From DATAEE01 sp963725145 (GTDB lineage: Bacteria; Acidobacteriota; Vicinamibacteria; Vicinamibacterales; 2-12-FULL-66-21): DNA of 64,000 bases. The stretch spans positions 620,001 to 684,000 of the forward strand of contig CAVRXL010000010.1 of NCBI GenBank assembly GCA_963725145.1, given 5' to 3'. Below, piece after piece: positions 44,135 to 53,318 of the stretch; position 1 is the stretch's first letter, and every line of letters begins with the position of its first letter. A program made the translations under genes and the position numbers. The notes beneath the pieces are model-generated. The model made no database searches and was not told where the DNA came from. It was given only the letters and a program-made list of their open reading frames with translations.

Positions 44135-45250
44135 CTAGATCCTCATCGGCATGATGACGTACGTGTAGTCGTAGCCGTCGGCTCCGACGGGCTTCATCAC
44201 GGCCTGGCTGGTCTCGTCCTTGAACTCGAGCGCCACTGAATCGGTCTCGACGACGTTCAGGAAGTCGAGAACGTACTGCGCGTTGAAGCAAATCTGCAGC
44301 GCGGGCCCGGCGTACTCCACGGCGATGAGCTCTTTGGCTTCGCCGAATTCAGGGCTGCTCGAGGCGATTTCCACCTTGTCCGAATCCAGGTGGAACTTCA
44401 CGGCGCGCGACCGCTCGTTCGAGAGCAGCGCCACGCGTCGCACCGCGTTGGTCAGCCGGTCGCGATCGAATTCTATCTGCTTGTCGTTTCCTTTGGGAAT
44501 CACGCGCTCGAAGGCCGGGAACTGGCCGTCAATCATCCTGGAGATCAGCAAGCGGCCGCTGACTTCGAAAAAGAGGTGATTCTCGCCTCGCTCGTATTGG
44601 ATGTCCCCTTCGCCTTCGGCGACCAGCCGGCTCAGCTCGGCCAGCGTCTTCCGGGGAAGTATCACGCGCACTTCCCCTTCTTCCTTGCGCCCCTTCACTT
44701 TCTCGCGCGGTACCGTGATGAGCGCGAGCCGGTGCCCGTCGGTCGCGACGAGGCTCATGGAATCGGGACGGAGGATGAACAGCGCGCCGTTCAGGTAATA
44801 GCGCGTGTCCTCGCCCGTGATCGCAAACTGCGTGCGGGAGACCATCTGCCGCACGGTGTCGCGCGCCAGCGTCGCGCTGAACGTGCCCGTGCTCTCCGGG
44901 AGCGTGGGAAAGTCTTCGCGCGGCAACGTCTGCATGCGCGAGTCGAATCGATCGGCGGCGACCTTGACGCCCGTGCGGTCTTCCTCGATCCGCACGTCGG
45001 TGTCCGGAAGCGCTTTCACGATCTCGTAGAGCTTTTTGGCCGGCAGCGTCAGCGACCCGCCTTTCGAGACCGACGCCGTGCATTTGCTCCGGAGCCCGAC
45101 CTCGAGGTCGGTCGCCAGGAGCTTCACTTGATCGCCAGCCGCCTCGATGAGCACGTTCGCAAGAATCGGAATGGTGTTCTTGCGCTCGACGATGCCCTGG
45201 AACAACTGGAGCTCGCGGAGCAGATCGTTCTTGCGGACGACAAGTTCCAT
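44135..45250 (-). CDS. dnaN: DNA polymerase III beta subunit (sliding clamp)
   Basis: A 371-aa clamp built of three similar domains of about 120 residues, starting MELVVRKNDLLRELQLFQGI and ending DYTYVIMPMRI. Conserved features: IEAAGDQVKLLATDLEVGLR, FDSRMQTLPREDFPTLP, LVATDGHRLAL, RLLISRMIDGQFPAFERVIP. It encircles DNA as a dimer and tethers the polymerase. ATG at 45250 with GAGGTC 8 nt upstream. The dnaA-dnaN-gyrB-gyrA order on one strand is the classical origin-linked arrangement. Confidence 0.97.
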   Translation of the reverse strand: MELVVRKNDLLRELQLFQGIVERKNTIPILANVLIEAAGDQVKLLATDLEVGLRSKCTASVSKGGSLTLPAKKLYEIVKALPDTDVRIEEDRTGVKVAADRFDSRMQTLPREDFPTLPESTGTFSATLARDTVRQMVSRTQFAITGEDTRYYLNGALFILRPDSMSLVATDGHRLALITVPREKVKGRKEEGEVRVILPRKTLAELSRLVAEGEGDIQYERGENHLFFEVSGRLLISRMIDGQFPAFERVIPKGNDKQIEFDRDRLTNAVRRVALLSNERSRAVKFHLDSDKVEIASSSPEFGEAKELIAVEYAGPALQICFNAQYVLDFLNVVETDSVALEFKDETSQAVMKPVGADGYDYTYVIMPMRI

Positions 45251-45300
45251 GCGGTGATGACCTCGTTGCTGGGGCGCGCGGGGCGCTTTGATCTCTTCAG

Positions 45301-45524
45301 AAGAAAGGAGATCTTAGAGACTAGGAAGTATAACAGTAATAAGGTGCTGTTGAAATCTCAATAAATGACTATTAATACTTACATATCAACCACTTAGCTT
45401 GTGGGCGCTCCGGACAGAACCAGGCGCGGTTTTGGAGCGCGTTTGGGTATGCAACCAGGCGCCCCCAAAGGCCCCACAATTCATCCTCAGCCTGCTTCGC
45501 GCGGTCCTGTGGAAAACCCTTTTT
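45301..45524. other. dnaA-dnaN intergenic region: AT-rich tract and DnaA box, candidate part of oriC
   Basis: 45321-45400 is about 30% GC by hand count in an otherwise GC-rich window, as expected of a DNA-unwinding element. A DnaA-box-like TGTGGAAAA lies at 45508-45516, the exact complement of the boxes upstream of dnaA. The rest (45401-45507) shows no gene. A dnaN promoter is embedded at 45327-45354. Confidence 0.65.
45327..45354 (-). promoter_or_regulatory. Putative dnaN promoter
   Basis: On the minus strand: -35 TTCAAC (45354-45349), a 16-nt spacer, -10 TATACT (45332-45327). It would give a leader of about 70 nt before the dnaN ATG. Confidence 0.5.
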
Positions 45525-46874
45525 TCACCGGAAACTCTCGACGAAATTACTGATCAGCGTGTTGAAATCTCCGTCGCGCTGGCGGAGGTGCTCGATCTTC
45601 CGGATCGAGTGGATGACCGTCGAGTGATGCTTCCCGCCAAAGCTCTTTCCGATTTCCGGCAGCGACGCGCTCGTCAGCGCCTTGCAAAGATACATCGCAA
45701 TCTGGCGCGGCAACGCAATTGATTTTGAGTTGTTGCGTGATTTGAGGTCGACGATCTTCAACTGGTAGAAGTCCGACACGTATTTCTGAATGATGTCGAT
45801 GGTGACCGCCTTCTCTTCGTGGCTGAGGATCTTTTTCAGGACCTCCTGGGCGAGCGACACCGAGATTTCGCGGCCGGTCAGCGACGCGTAGGCGACCAGG
45901 CGGATGAGCGATCCCTCCAACTCGCGGATGTTCGACTTGATCTTCCCGGCGATGTAGATCGCGACATCGTCCGCAAGCGGCACGGCTTCCGCCTCCGCTT
46001 TGCGCTTCAGAATGGCGACCTTCGTTTCCAGGTCGGGCGGTTGAATGTCGGCGATGAGCCCCCATTCGAAGCGCGATCGCAGCCGCTCCTCGAGGGACGG
46101 GATCTCGTGCGGCGGGCAGTCGCTGCTCAAAACTATCTGTTTTTGCGAGTCGTACAGCGCGTTGAACGTGTGGAAGAACTCCGTCTGTGTCCCTTCTTTC
46201 CCCGCGAGGAACTGGATGTCGTCCACGAGCAGGACGTCCACGCTCCGGTAGCGCTCCCTGAAATCGAGCACGCGGTCGTACCGCACCGCGTTGATCATCT
46301 CGTTCATGAATCGTTCGGAGGAGATGTAGGTCAGCGTCATCCCGCGCGCGTGCTGAAGCACGTAGTGGCCGATCGCGTGCATCAGGTGCGTCTTGCCGAG
46401 CCCCACACCGCCGTAAATGAACAGCGGGTTATATGAGCGGGAGGGCGCCTCGGCGACAGCGCGGCAGGCTGCATGAGCAAACTGATTTGACGGTCCGACG
46501 ATGAAGGCGTCGAACAGATACCGCGGATTCAATCCCGCCTGCGTGGTGACGGCAGGCGACGTGGTGGGCGACGCGGGGGGCGGGACGGCCGAAGGCTCGG
46601 ACGGACGGCCTTCGAGAAGAAGCGGATCGTCCTGCGTGACGAACGCGATAATCGCCCCGGAACGATCCGACTCCAACAACGCCTCGTCGATCACGGCGGC
46701 GTAATGCTTCGTGAGCCAATCGCGGAAGAGCGCGTTCGGCACGCGGACCGTGATCGTCGTGCCCTCGTCTTTCAGATAGGACGTGGGCCTGAACCAGGTC
46801 GTGAAGCTGTGATGATTGACCTTCCCCTCGATGCGGGAAAGGACCTGATCCCAGATGTTGCCGACGCCTGTCAT
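45525..46874 (-). CDS. dnaA: Chromosomal replication initiator protein
   Basis: A 449-aa AAA+ protein that binds DnaA boxes and melts oriC. Domain I is residues 1-80 (GVGNIWDQVLSRIEGKVNHH); a proline-rich linker follows. The ATPase domain has Walker A GGVGLGKTHL and Walker B LLVDDIQFL, and the arginine-finger region is SRFEWGLIADIQPPD. Domain IV contains the DNA-binding signature FGGKHHSTVIHSIRKIE. I chose ATG at 46874; the frame continues to 46934 but that extension covers DnaA-box sequence and has no conserved residues. GTG at 46883 is an alternative start. Confidence 0.96.
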   Translation of the reverse strand: MTGVGNIWDQVLSRIEGKVNHHSFTTWFRPTSYLKDEGTTITVRVPNALFRDWLTKHYAAVIDEALLESDRSGAIIAFVTQDDPLLLEGRPSEPSAVPPPASPTTSPAVTTQAGLNPRYLFDAFIVGPSNQFAHAACRAVAEAPSRSYNPLFIYGGVGLGKTHLMHAIGHYVLQHARGMTLTYISSERFMNEMINAVRYDRVLDFRERYRSVDVLLVDDIQFLAGKEGTQTEFFHTFNALYDSQKQIVLSSDCPPHEIPSLEERLRSRFEWGLIADIQPPDLETKVAILKRKAEAEAVPLADDVAIYIAGKIKSNIRELEGSLIRLVAYASLTGREISVSLAQEVLKKILSHEEKAVTIDIIQKYVSDFYQLKIVDLKSRNNSKSIALPRQIAMYLCKALTSASLPEIGKSFGGKHHSTVIHSIRKIEHLRQRDGDFNTLISNFVESFR

Positions 46875-46914
46875 TGCCGCCACTTTCGCCCCCGGCTGGG
46901 CGAAAACTCTGGGA

Positions 46915-46946
46915 TTTTCCACACCTTTTTCCACAGTTGTGGAAAT
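46915..46946. promoter_or_regulatory. DnaA-box cluster upstream of dnaA
   Basis: TTTTCCACA at 46915-46923 and 46927-46935, and the inverted TGTGGAAAT at 46938-46946. The last two form a perfect 18-bp palindrome, TTTCCACA-GT-TGTGGAAA. They differ from the E. coli consensus TTATCCACA at one position (plus one more in the third). Their place between dnaA and the divergent rpmH suggests origin function and dnaA autoregulation. Confidence 0.72.
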
Positions 46947-47010
46947 CTTGGGGGGAGCCCCTATGGGATGCGCTAAAAGAGACCGGCCACTCTAGCACAC
47001 GGCCGCCCGG

Positions 47011-47039
47011 CTGACAAAGGCTGGGCAATCGGATACTAT
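47011..47039 (+). promoter_or_regulatory. rpmH operon promoter
   Basis: -35 CTGACA (47011-47016), a 17-nt spacer, -10 TACTAT (47034-47039). Transcription should start near 47046, leaving about 31 nt before the rpmH ATG. Confidence 0.72.
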
Positions 47040-47076
47040 TTGGGTTTCTCCATCGTTCGCTTCGAGGTTCCATCGC

Positions 47077-47220
47077 ATGAAACGCACCTTTCAACCCAAT
47101 CGGCGGCATCGGAGCCGTACGCACGGCTTCCTCGTCCGCATGAAGACCAAGAAGGGCCGTCAGGTGCTCAAGCGCCGTCGGGCCAAGGGGCGGAAGCGCC
47201 TGACTGTCTCCTCGGAGTAG
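47077..47220 (+). CDS. rpmH: 50S ribosomal protein L34
   Basis: A 47-aa very basic protein beginning MKRTFQPNRRHRSRTHGFL, with the family motif RMKTKKGRQVLKRRRAKGRK. A component of the large ribosomal subunit. It is first in the rpmH-rnpA-yidD-yidC operon and divergent from dnaA, the near-universal gene order beside bacterial origins. The tail is slightly extended (RLTVSSE). Confidence 0.97.
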   Translation: MKRTFQPNRRHRSRTHGFLVRMKTKKGRQVLKRRRAKGRKRLTVSSE

Positions 47221-47242
47221 TCGGTTTGCGCCCGCCCGGCAG

Positions 47243-47590
47243 ATGTCCGAGCGTCTCAGGCCTCCAGATCGCATCCGTCGCAGGGCCGATTACTTGCGTA
47301 TTCAGAAGAGAGGCTTCCGCACCCAGAGCCGCTTTCTGACGCTGATCTCGCTGCCGAACGGGACCGGCAACGCCAGGCTGGGCGTCAGCGCTTCGAAGCG
47401 GCTCGGGGGGGCGGTGCGCCGCAACCGAGCTAAACGCTTGATTCGAGAGGTTTTTCGGAGGAACAGGCCGGCGGCTGGCGTCGATCTCGTCGTCATCCCC
47501 AAGCTCGAGCTGTTTGAGGCCTCTCTCGCAGCGCTTACCGAGGACTTTCGCACCGTTCTACGACGTCATGCCGGCACAACTCGCTCCTGA
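47243..47590 (+). CDS. rnpA: Ribonuclease P protein component
   Basis: A 115-aa protein partner of RNase P RNA, which trims the 5' ends of tRNA precursors. It has the family's aromatic N-terminus (LRPPDRIRRRADYLRIQKRG), the RNR motif in LGGAVRRNRAKRLIREVFRR, and the VVIP strand. ATG at 47243 lies 22 nt after rpmH. The end overlaps yidD by 23 nt. Confidence 0.95.
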   Translation: MSERLRPPDRIRRRADYLRIQKRGFRTQSRFLTLISLPNGTGNARLGVSASKRLGGAVRRNRAKRLIREVFRRNRPAAGVDLVVIPKLELFEASLAALTEDFRTVLRRHAGTTRS

Positions 47591-47828
47591 CCTGTCGATT
47601 CCGACGACCGCCGCACGGCAAGCCGTCCTTGCAGGCATCCGGGGCTATCAGGTCCTCTTTTCCCCATTTTTCGGCGGATCTTGCCGGTTCCTCCCGAGCT
47701 GTTCCGTCTACGCCGCGGAGGCGATCGAGCGGCACGGCGTCATGAAGGGTGGGGCCCTGGCAATCCGGCGGCTGGCGCGCTGTCATCCTTTCTGTGCCGG
47801 CGGGCACGACGCCGTCCCCTTCGACTGA
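47568..47828 (+). CDS. yidD: Membrane protein insertion efficiency factor
   Basis: An 86-aa small amphipathic protein of the YidD family. Motifs: LAGIRGYQVLFSPFFGGSCR, FLPSCSVYAAEAIERHGVMK, with the conserved Cys residues and C-terminal RCHPFCAGGHDAVP. YidD helps YidC insert membrane proteins. ATG at 47568, within the end of rnpA. The stop overlaps the yidC start (TGATG), so translation is probably coupled. Confidence 0.94.
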   Translation: MPAQLAPDLSIPTTAARQAVLAGIRGYQVLFSPFFGGSCRFLPSCSVYAAEAIERHGVMKGGALAIRRLARCHPFCAGGHDAVPFD

Positions 47829-49565
47829 TGGAAAAGCGGGTTCTGCTGGCCGTCTTCCTGTCGTTCCTGGTTCTGGTGGTCTACCAGGGCCTCCTGCCTC
47901 CTCCGCCGGAGGAGAAGGCAGCGCCCCCCGCGCAACGTCCCTCCCAGGCGGCCACGCCGGGCGCCAAAGTCACGACGCCTCAGGCCCAGCCTGCGCCGGC
48001 CGAGGGACCCACTTTCGCCCAGCCACTCGTCTCCGGCGATGCGGAACGGGACATCGTCGTCGAGACCCCGACCGTGCGCGCCATCTTCACTACGCGTGAA
48101 GCAGTACCTGAAGAGCTGGCGGCTCAAGCCTTACAAAGACAAGGCGGGTCAACCGCTCGAGGTCATCCCGGACAATCTGCCGCCCGACGAGGGACGCGTT
48201 TTTTCGCTGCGCTTCCCCGACAGCCAGGACACCACGCTCCTCTCCCGGGCGATCTTTCGCGCAAGCGCCCCAGGTCTCGACGCAAGCACGGACACTCAGA
48301 CACTCGGGTTCGAATATCGCGACGAGGCCGGGCTCGCGGTCATCAAGTCATTCACCTTCGAGCCCTCTCACCCATACGTCGTCTCGTTCACCGTGCGTGC
48401 CGAGCGATCGGGCAGACCGCTCGAGGCAAGCGTGCACCTCGGCGCGCTCGGGTCCGAGGGCCAATCGCAAAGCTCCACGTCGTACGTGGCGCCCGCGCGA
48501 GCGATTATCGCGAAGGATGACGACGTCGAGCGAATCGGCGGGAAGGACCTTTCGGACCCGGAGTCGGCCGCGCACGTCGGGACGTTTCCATTTGCCGGCG
48601 TCGACGAGCATTACTTCATGTCCGCGCTCGTGCGGCCCGACGAACAGATCCGTATCGAGTATCGGGCGCTGAGCGTTCCGGTGGCCGGGGATGAACCGGC
48701 GCGGTACTTCGTCGCCTACTCCGCGCGCTTCCCCACGCCGCCGTCAAACAAGCGGCTATTCGTCGGCCCGAAGGACTTCGACGTGCTCCAGGCGGTCGAT
48801 CCCTATCTCGTTCATGCCATCGACTTCGGCATGTTCGATTTTTTCGTGGTTCCACTGCTGCAAGCGCTGAAGTGGATCAACGGATGGGTCGGGAACTACG
48901 GGTGGTCGATCATCATCCTGACGGTGTTGATCAACGCGGCGATGTTTCCGCTTCGCCACAAGAGCTACTCCTCCATGCGCAAGATGCAGGAGATTCAGCC
49001 CGAGGTGAAGGCGATACAGGATCGCTACGCGAAGCTCAAGATGAGCGATCCCGCGCGTCAGAAAATGAACGTCGAGCTGATGAATCTGTACCGCGAGAAG
49101 GGGGCGAACCCGGCCAGCGGCTGCATCCCGATGCTGCTCACGTTCCCGGTTCTGATCGCGTTCTACTCTCTGCTGTCGGTGGCGATAGAGCTGCGCGGCG
49201 CGCCGTTCGCGGGGTGGATCAAGGACCTGTCGCAGCCGGACCCGCTCTATATCACGCCCATCCTCATGGGCGCGACGATGGTGTGGCAGCAGAGGATGAC
49301 CCCGGTGACCACCGCGGATCCCGTTCAGCAGAAGATGATGATGTTCATGCCGGTCATGTTCACCGTCTTCTTCCTGTGGGCTCCGAGCGGGCTCGTGCTG
49401 TACTGGTTCGTGAGTAATCTCTGGGCCATCGGCCAGCAACTCGTCACGAACCGGATCCTCGGGCCGCCGCGGGCGCATATGGTTCGCCCGGCGGCGGAGC
49501 GCCGCCTCAAGCGAGTCGGCAGCGGCAAGACGGATCAGGCCGAACCCGGAGGGCGGGCCTCTTAG
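47828..49565 (+). CDS. yidC: Membrane protein insertase YidC (one-base frameshift)
   Basis: Sec-associated or independent insertase of the inner membrane, 578 aa after correction. The N-terminal anchor is KRVLLAVFLSFLVLVVYQGL; a long periplasmic domain runs to about residue 335. The conserved five-helix core has INGWVGNYGWSIIILTVLIN, MRKMQEIQPEVKAIQDRYAK, then NPASGCIPMLLTFPVLIAFY. The frame breaks at 48107: one extra C separates FTTREAV from LKSWRLKPYKD. Removing it gives an uninterrupted family member. Because YidC is normally essential and no second copy is in the window, sequencing error is the best explanation. Confidence 0.9.
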
Positions 49566-49573
49566 GCACGCCT

Positions 49574-50026
49574 GTGACTATGACAGAGCACGCGAAAGTG
49601 ACCGAGTTCGTGCGGAAGGTCGTCGAGGCCATGGGTCTCTCGCTCGAGGTGAACGCGGAGCAGGAAACCGACAACGTCCGGGTCAACCTCGAAGGCCCGG
49701 GCGGTGAGCTGCTGCTGCGTCGGAAAGGTGAAACGCTCGACGCGCTCCAGCACGTCGTCAACACCACGTTCCGCCGGGACGGCGGTGAACGCCACTACAC
49801 GGTGGATTGTCTCGGGTTCCGGAAGGCGAAGGACGCCGAGCTGCGCGAGATGGCCCGCTACATGATCGACAAAGCGAAATCGAGCGGCCTTGCGCAGGAG
49901 ATCGGCCCGCTCAATCCGTACGCCCGCCGCCTCGTGCACCTCACGGTGGCAGAGGATCCTCAGGTGACGTCTGAAAGCATCGGCGACGCGTTCCTGAAGA
50001 CGGTCATTATCTCGGTTAAACGGTAA
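49574..50026 (+). CDS. jag: Jag/KhpB-type RNA-binding protein (KH and R3H domains)
   Basis: A 150-aa protein. The KH domain spans about residues 10-80 (VRKVVEAMGLSLEVNAEQET, GGELLLRRKGETLDALQHVV), and the R3H domain spans about 85-150 (DCLGFRKAKDAELREMARYM, ARRLVHLTVAEDPQVTSESI). The N-terminal Jag domain of firmicute homologues is missing. It probably binds RNA and affects cell-envelope gene expression, as KhpB does. GTG at 49574 has AGG 7 nt upstream; ATG at 49580 is an alternative. The place between yidC and mnmE is conserved in many phyla. Confidence 0.9.
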   Translation: MTMTEHAKVTEFVRKVVEAMGLSLEVNAEQETDNVRVNLEGPGGELLLRRKGETLDALQHVVNTTFRRDGGERHYTVDCLGFRKAKDAELREMARYMIDKAKSSGLAQEIGPLNPYARRLVHLTVAEDPQVTSESIGDAFLKTVIISVKR

Positions 50027-50029
50027 ATC

Positions 50030-50108
50030 AGGGCTTGGGGCTCAGGGCTTAGGGCCTTGGGAACCGCAAGCCTTAAGGCCAAGCCCCAGGCCCCATTCCC
50101 CAGGCCCC
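50030..50108. repeat. Heptamer inverted element upstream of mnmE
   Basis: A G-rich left arm (GGGCTTGGGGCTCAGGGCTT type, 50030-50072) is followed by a C-rich right arm (GGCCAAGCCCCAGGCCCC type, 50083-50108) that ends at the mnmE ATG. It fills the whole jag-mnmE gap. Same family as the elements at 25541-25595 and at 35249-35388 with 35919-35959. Confidence 0.87.
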
Positions 50109-51458
50109 ATGTTCTCCACCGACGACACCATCGTCGCAATCGCGACGCCGCCCGGGCGGGGAGGCATCGGCGTCGTGCGCGTCAGCGGATCGAACGCACG
50201 CGCAATCTGCAGCCGTCTGCTGGAGCGCGACGCGCTCGAGCCGCGGCGTGCCACGTTCACGCGGGCGCGCGACGCCGGCGGCGTTCCGATCGATCACGTC
50301 GTCGCGACGCTCTTCTCCGCCCCGGCCTCGTACACCGGGCAGGACGTCATCGAGATCAGCGCGCACGGGAGCCCGGTGCTGCTCACGACAATCGTGCGCG
50401 CCGCGATCGCTGCGGGCGCGCGTCATGCCGAGCCTGGTGAATTCACGCTGCGCGCGTTCCTCAACGGCCGTCTGACGCTCGCGCAGGCGGAAGCGGTCGC
50501 GGATCTCGTCGACGCGTCAACAACAGCACAAGCGCGCGCGGCGTTCGACCAACTCGACGGAACGCTGACGGAAGCGATCGGCCGGATAGACCGAGAGTTG
50601 CTCGATCTGACCGCGCGCCTCGAGGCCTCGCTCGACTTCCCAGACGAGGGATATCACTTCATCACCACGGAAGATGCCGGCGCCGCAATAAAGGATGTCA
50701 TTAATAGCGTCGACGGCCTTCTCAACGAGGCTGCGCGGGGACGGCCGGTTCGCGAGGGCCGGCAGGCAGCCATCTGCGGGCGGCCAAATTCAGGCAAGTC
50801 CAGCCTTTTCAATAGTTTACTTGGATTCGAACGCGCGATAGTCACTGCGGATCCCGGGACAACGCGCGACCCGGTCACCGAAACGACGGCGATCGCTGGC
50901 GTGACCGTCCGCCTGGTCGATACCGCCGGACTTCGCGCGGCGTCGGACGAAGCCGAGACCGAAGGTGTCCGCCGCGCCCGGCGCGCGATGGACACTGCGG
51001 ACGTCGTCGTCCTGATGCTCGATCGATCGCGGGCGCTCGACGCTGAAGATCGAGGGCTCATTTCGGGGACCGCGACACGGCCCCGGGTTGTCGTCGCGAA
51101 CAAGATGGACCTTCCTGCCGCGTGGTCCCTCGAAGAGGCAGGTGTCCCGGCCGTCGAGCTCTCACTCGTGACGCGCGGCGGTCTCGAGGAAGTGCGCCGC
51201 GCGATCGGCGAAGCGATCCTCGATTGCGATGACAGCCGTGAAGTGCCTGCGGTCACCAACGTGAGGCACGTTGCGTTGCTCGAGCGGGCACGAGAGTCTC
51301 TCTCGCGCGCGCAGGACCGGGCGGCGACGGGCGCGCCAGAGGAAATCGTGCTCGTCGACCTTTCGGATGCGCGCGGCGCTCTGGAAGAGATAACCGGGGC
51401 GCGCACGTCCGAGGACGTGCTGAAACACATCTTCGCGACGTTCTGTGTTGGAAAATAG
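50109..51458 (+). CDS. mnmE: tRNA modification GTPase
   Basis: A 449-aa GTPase that works with MnmG to form 5-carboxymethylaminomethyl-uridine at tRNA wobble position 34. The N-terminal folate-binding domain begins STDDTIVAIATPPGRGGIGV. The G domain has G1 GRPNSGKSSLFNSLLG, G2/G3 region TRDPVTETTAI and DTAGLR, and G4 NKMD. The C-terminal ending CVGK matches the catalytic C(I/L/V)GK motif. ATG at 50109 lies directly after a C-rich repeat and has no Shine-Dalgarno. Confidence 0.96.
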   Translation: MFSTDDTIVAIATPPGRGGIGVVRVSGSNARAICSRLLERDALEPRRATFTRARDAGGVPIDHVVATLFSAPASYTGQDVIEISAHGSPVLLTTIVRAAIAAGARHAEPGEFTLRAFLNGRLTLAQAEAVADLVDASTTAQARAAFDQLDGTLTEAIGRIDRELLDLTARLEASLDFPDEGYHFITTEDAGAAIKDVINSVDGLLNEAARGRPVREGRQAAICGRPNSGKSSLFNSLLGFERAIVTADPGTTRDPVTETTAIAGVTVRLVDTAGLRAASDEAETEGVRRARRAMDTADVVVLMLDRSRALDAEDRGLISGTATRPRVVVANKMDLPAAWSLEEAGVPAVELSLVTRGGLEEVRRAIGEAILDCDDSREVPAVTNVRHVALLERARESLSRAQDRAATGAPEEIVLVDLSDARGALEEITGARTSEDVLKHIFATFCVGK

Positions 51459-51479
51459 ACGCTCTCGCCTGCGGTGCCA

Positions 51480-53318
51480 ATGAAGCATGACGTGATCGTG
51501 ATAGGCGCCGGGCACGCCGGCTGCGAAGCCGCATGGGCCGCGGCTCGCGTCGGCTGTCGCGTAGCCATCTGCACGATGTCGCGTGAGACCGTCGCGCTCA
51601 TGCCCTGCAACCCGGCCATCGGCGGCACGGCAAAGGGCCACCTGGTCAGGGAAATCGATGCGCTCGGGGGGCTGATGGGGCGCGCCATCGATGCGACCGG
51701 CCTGCAGTTCAAGATTCTCAACCGAAGCCGCGGGCCCGCGGTCTGGTCGCCCCGCGCGCAGGCCGACAAGAAGCGGTACGCCTCCTGGATGCGCGACACG
51801 CTCGACGAGGAGCCGATGATCGACTGGATCCTCGGCATGGCGGCTCACATCGTCGTCGATCGGGGCCGCGTCAGAGGTCTCGCGCTCGAGGACGGACGGG
51901 AGCTCAGAGCGGACGCGATCGTGGTCACGACCGGCACGTTTCTCAACGGCCTCGTCCACATCGGGCGCGAGCAGCGCGCCGCCGGCCGCGTCGGAGAGCC
52001 GGCATCGCGGACGCTCGCCGAATCACTGGCGTCGTTCGGATTCCGCATGGGCCGTCTGAAGACTGGAACGCCGCCGCGGTTGCGGCGGGCGAGCATTGAT
52101 TTTTCGCGGTTCCGCGAGGAGCGGGGGGACGATCCGATCACGCCGTTCTCGTTCATGTCGAGAACCATCGAACGCGAACAGATTGCCTGTCACCTGCTTC
52201 ACACGACGCCACGGGTTCACGCCATCGTCCGCGAGCGAATCAACGACTCGCCGCTCTACAACGGCCAGATCCGCGGTATAGGGCCCCGCTACTGCCCGTC
52301 GCTCGAAGACAAGGTGATGCGGTTTCCGGATCGCGAGCGCCATCAGATCTTTCTCGAACCGGAGGGGCTCGACGCAGAGGAGATCTACATCAACGGGTTC
52401 TCGACGAGCCTGCCGCGGGACGCCCAACTCGCGCTCATTCACGCGCTTCCCGGTCTCGAGGCGGCCGAGATGATTCGTCCCGGCTACGCGGTCGAGTACG
52501 ACTTCATCCAGCCAACCGAGCTTCGGCCGACGCTGGAAACCAAGCGTGTCCGCGGGCTGTTTTTCGCGGGTCAGCTCAATGGAACGTCCGGTTACGAGGA
52601 GGCGGCGGCCCAGGGTCTTCTTGCCGGTATCAACGCGGCAAAACATGCAGGCGGCGGCGATCCCGTGGTCCTGGGAAGAGACGAGGCGTACGTCGGGATT
52701 CTCGTGGACGACCTGACGACGAAGGGATGCCTGGAGCCGTACAGGATGTTCACGTCGCGCGCCGAGCACAGGCTCCTGTTGCGCATCGACAACGCGGATC
52801 TTCGGCTGACTCCGGTTGGCCGCGCGGCGGGTTTGGTGGACGAGGAACGGTGGCGAGCGTTCGAGGAAAGACGCGCCCGCTTGGAGAAGAACAGAGCGAT
52901 CCTGTCCAGGTCGTTCGTTCGAATCTCATCGGGCGATCGCGTTCCTGCGAGTGTGGCGCTGCGACAGCCGGAAGTGAGGCTCTCTCATCTTGTCGCCACC
53001 GGCGACGTCACTTTGGACCTCGACGCCCACGGCGCTCGAGTCGACGTTGCGAGCCTCGAAACAGAAATCAAATACGAGGGGTATCTTCGCAAGCAGCGGT
53101 CCGACGTCGAGCGGTCGGCCCGGTTGGAGCGGCGTGGCATCCCCGACGAGATCAGCTTCGAGTGCATTCCTGGTCTGTCACGCGAGGCCGTTCAACGGCT
53201 TCGAGAAGTCCGGCCGGCCACGCTCGGCCAGGCCGGACGCATCCCTGGATTCACACCGGCCGCCGTTGCCGTGCTTGCCGCTTATGTGGAGCGTTGGGAG
53301 AGAGCGCCACCCGGATGA
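51480..53318 (+). CDS. mnmG: tRNA uridine-5-carboxymethylaminomethyl modification enzyme MnmG
   Basis: A 612-aa FAD protein, partner of MnmE. The Rossmann motif VIVIGAGHAGCEAAWAAARV is at the N-terminus. Family motifs include MPCNPAIGGTAKGHLVREID, the FAD-site RLKTGTPPRLRR, YNGQIRGIGPRYCPSLEDKV, QLNGTSGYEEAAAQGLLAGI and RAEHRLLLRIDNADLRLTP. Full length. I chose ATG at 51480 (KHDVIVIG); GTG two codons upstream is possible. The stop overlaps the rsmG start (ATGA). Confidence 0.96.
   Translation: MKHDVIVIGAGHAGCEAAWAAARVGCRVAICTMSRETVALMPCNPAIGGTAKGHLVREIDALGGLMGRAIDATGLQFKILNRSRGPAVWSPRAQADKKRYASWMRDTLDEEPMIDWILGMAAHIVVDRGRVRGLALEDGRELRADAIVVTTGTFLNGLVHIGREQRAAGRVGEPASRTLAESLASFGFRMGRLKTGTPPRLRRASIDFSRFREERGDDPITPFSFMSRTIEREQIACHLLHTTPRVHAIVRERINDSPLYNGQIRGIGPRYCPSLEDKVMRFPDRERHQIFLEPEGLDAEEIYINGFSTSLPRDAQLALIHALPGLEAAEMIRPGYAVEYDFIQPTELRPTLETKRVRGLFFAGQLNGTSGYEEAAAQGLLAGINAAKHAGGGDPVVLGRDEAYVGILVDDLTTKGCLEPYRMFTSRAEHRLLLRIDNADLRLTPVGRAAGLVDEERWRAFEERRARLEKNRAILSRSFVRISSGDRVPASVALRQPEVRLSHLVATGDVTLDLDAHGARVDVASLETEIKYEGYLRKQRSDVERSARLERRGIPDEISFECIPGLSREAVQRLREVRPATLGQAGRIPGFTPAAVAVLAAYVERWERAPPG

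Noticed and set aside
46875..46934. N-terminal extension of DnaA starting at 46934
   Set aside because: The added 20 residues would be encoded by DnaA-box sequence and lack conservation; ATG at 46874 gives the normal domain I start.
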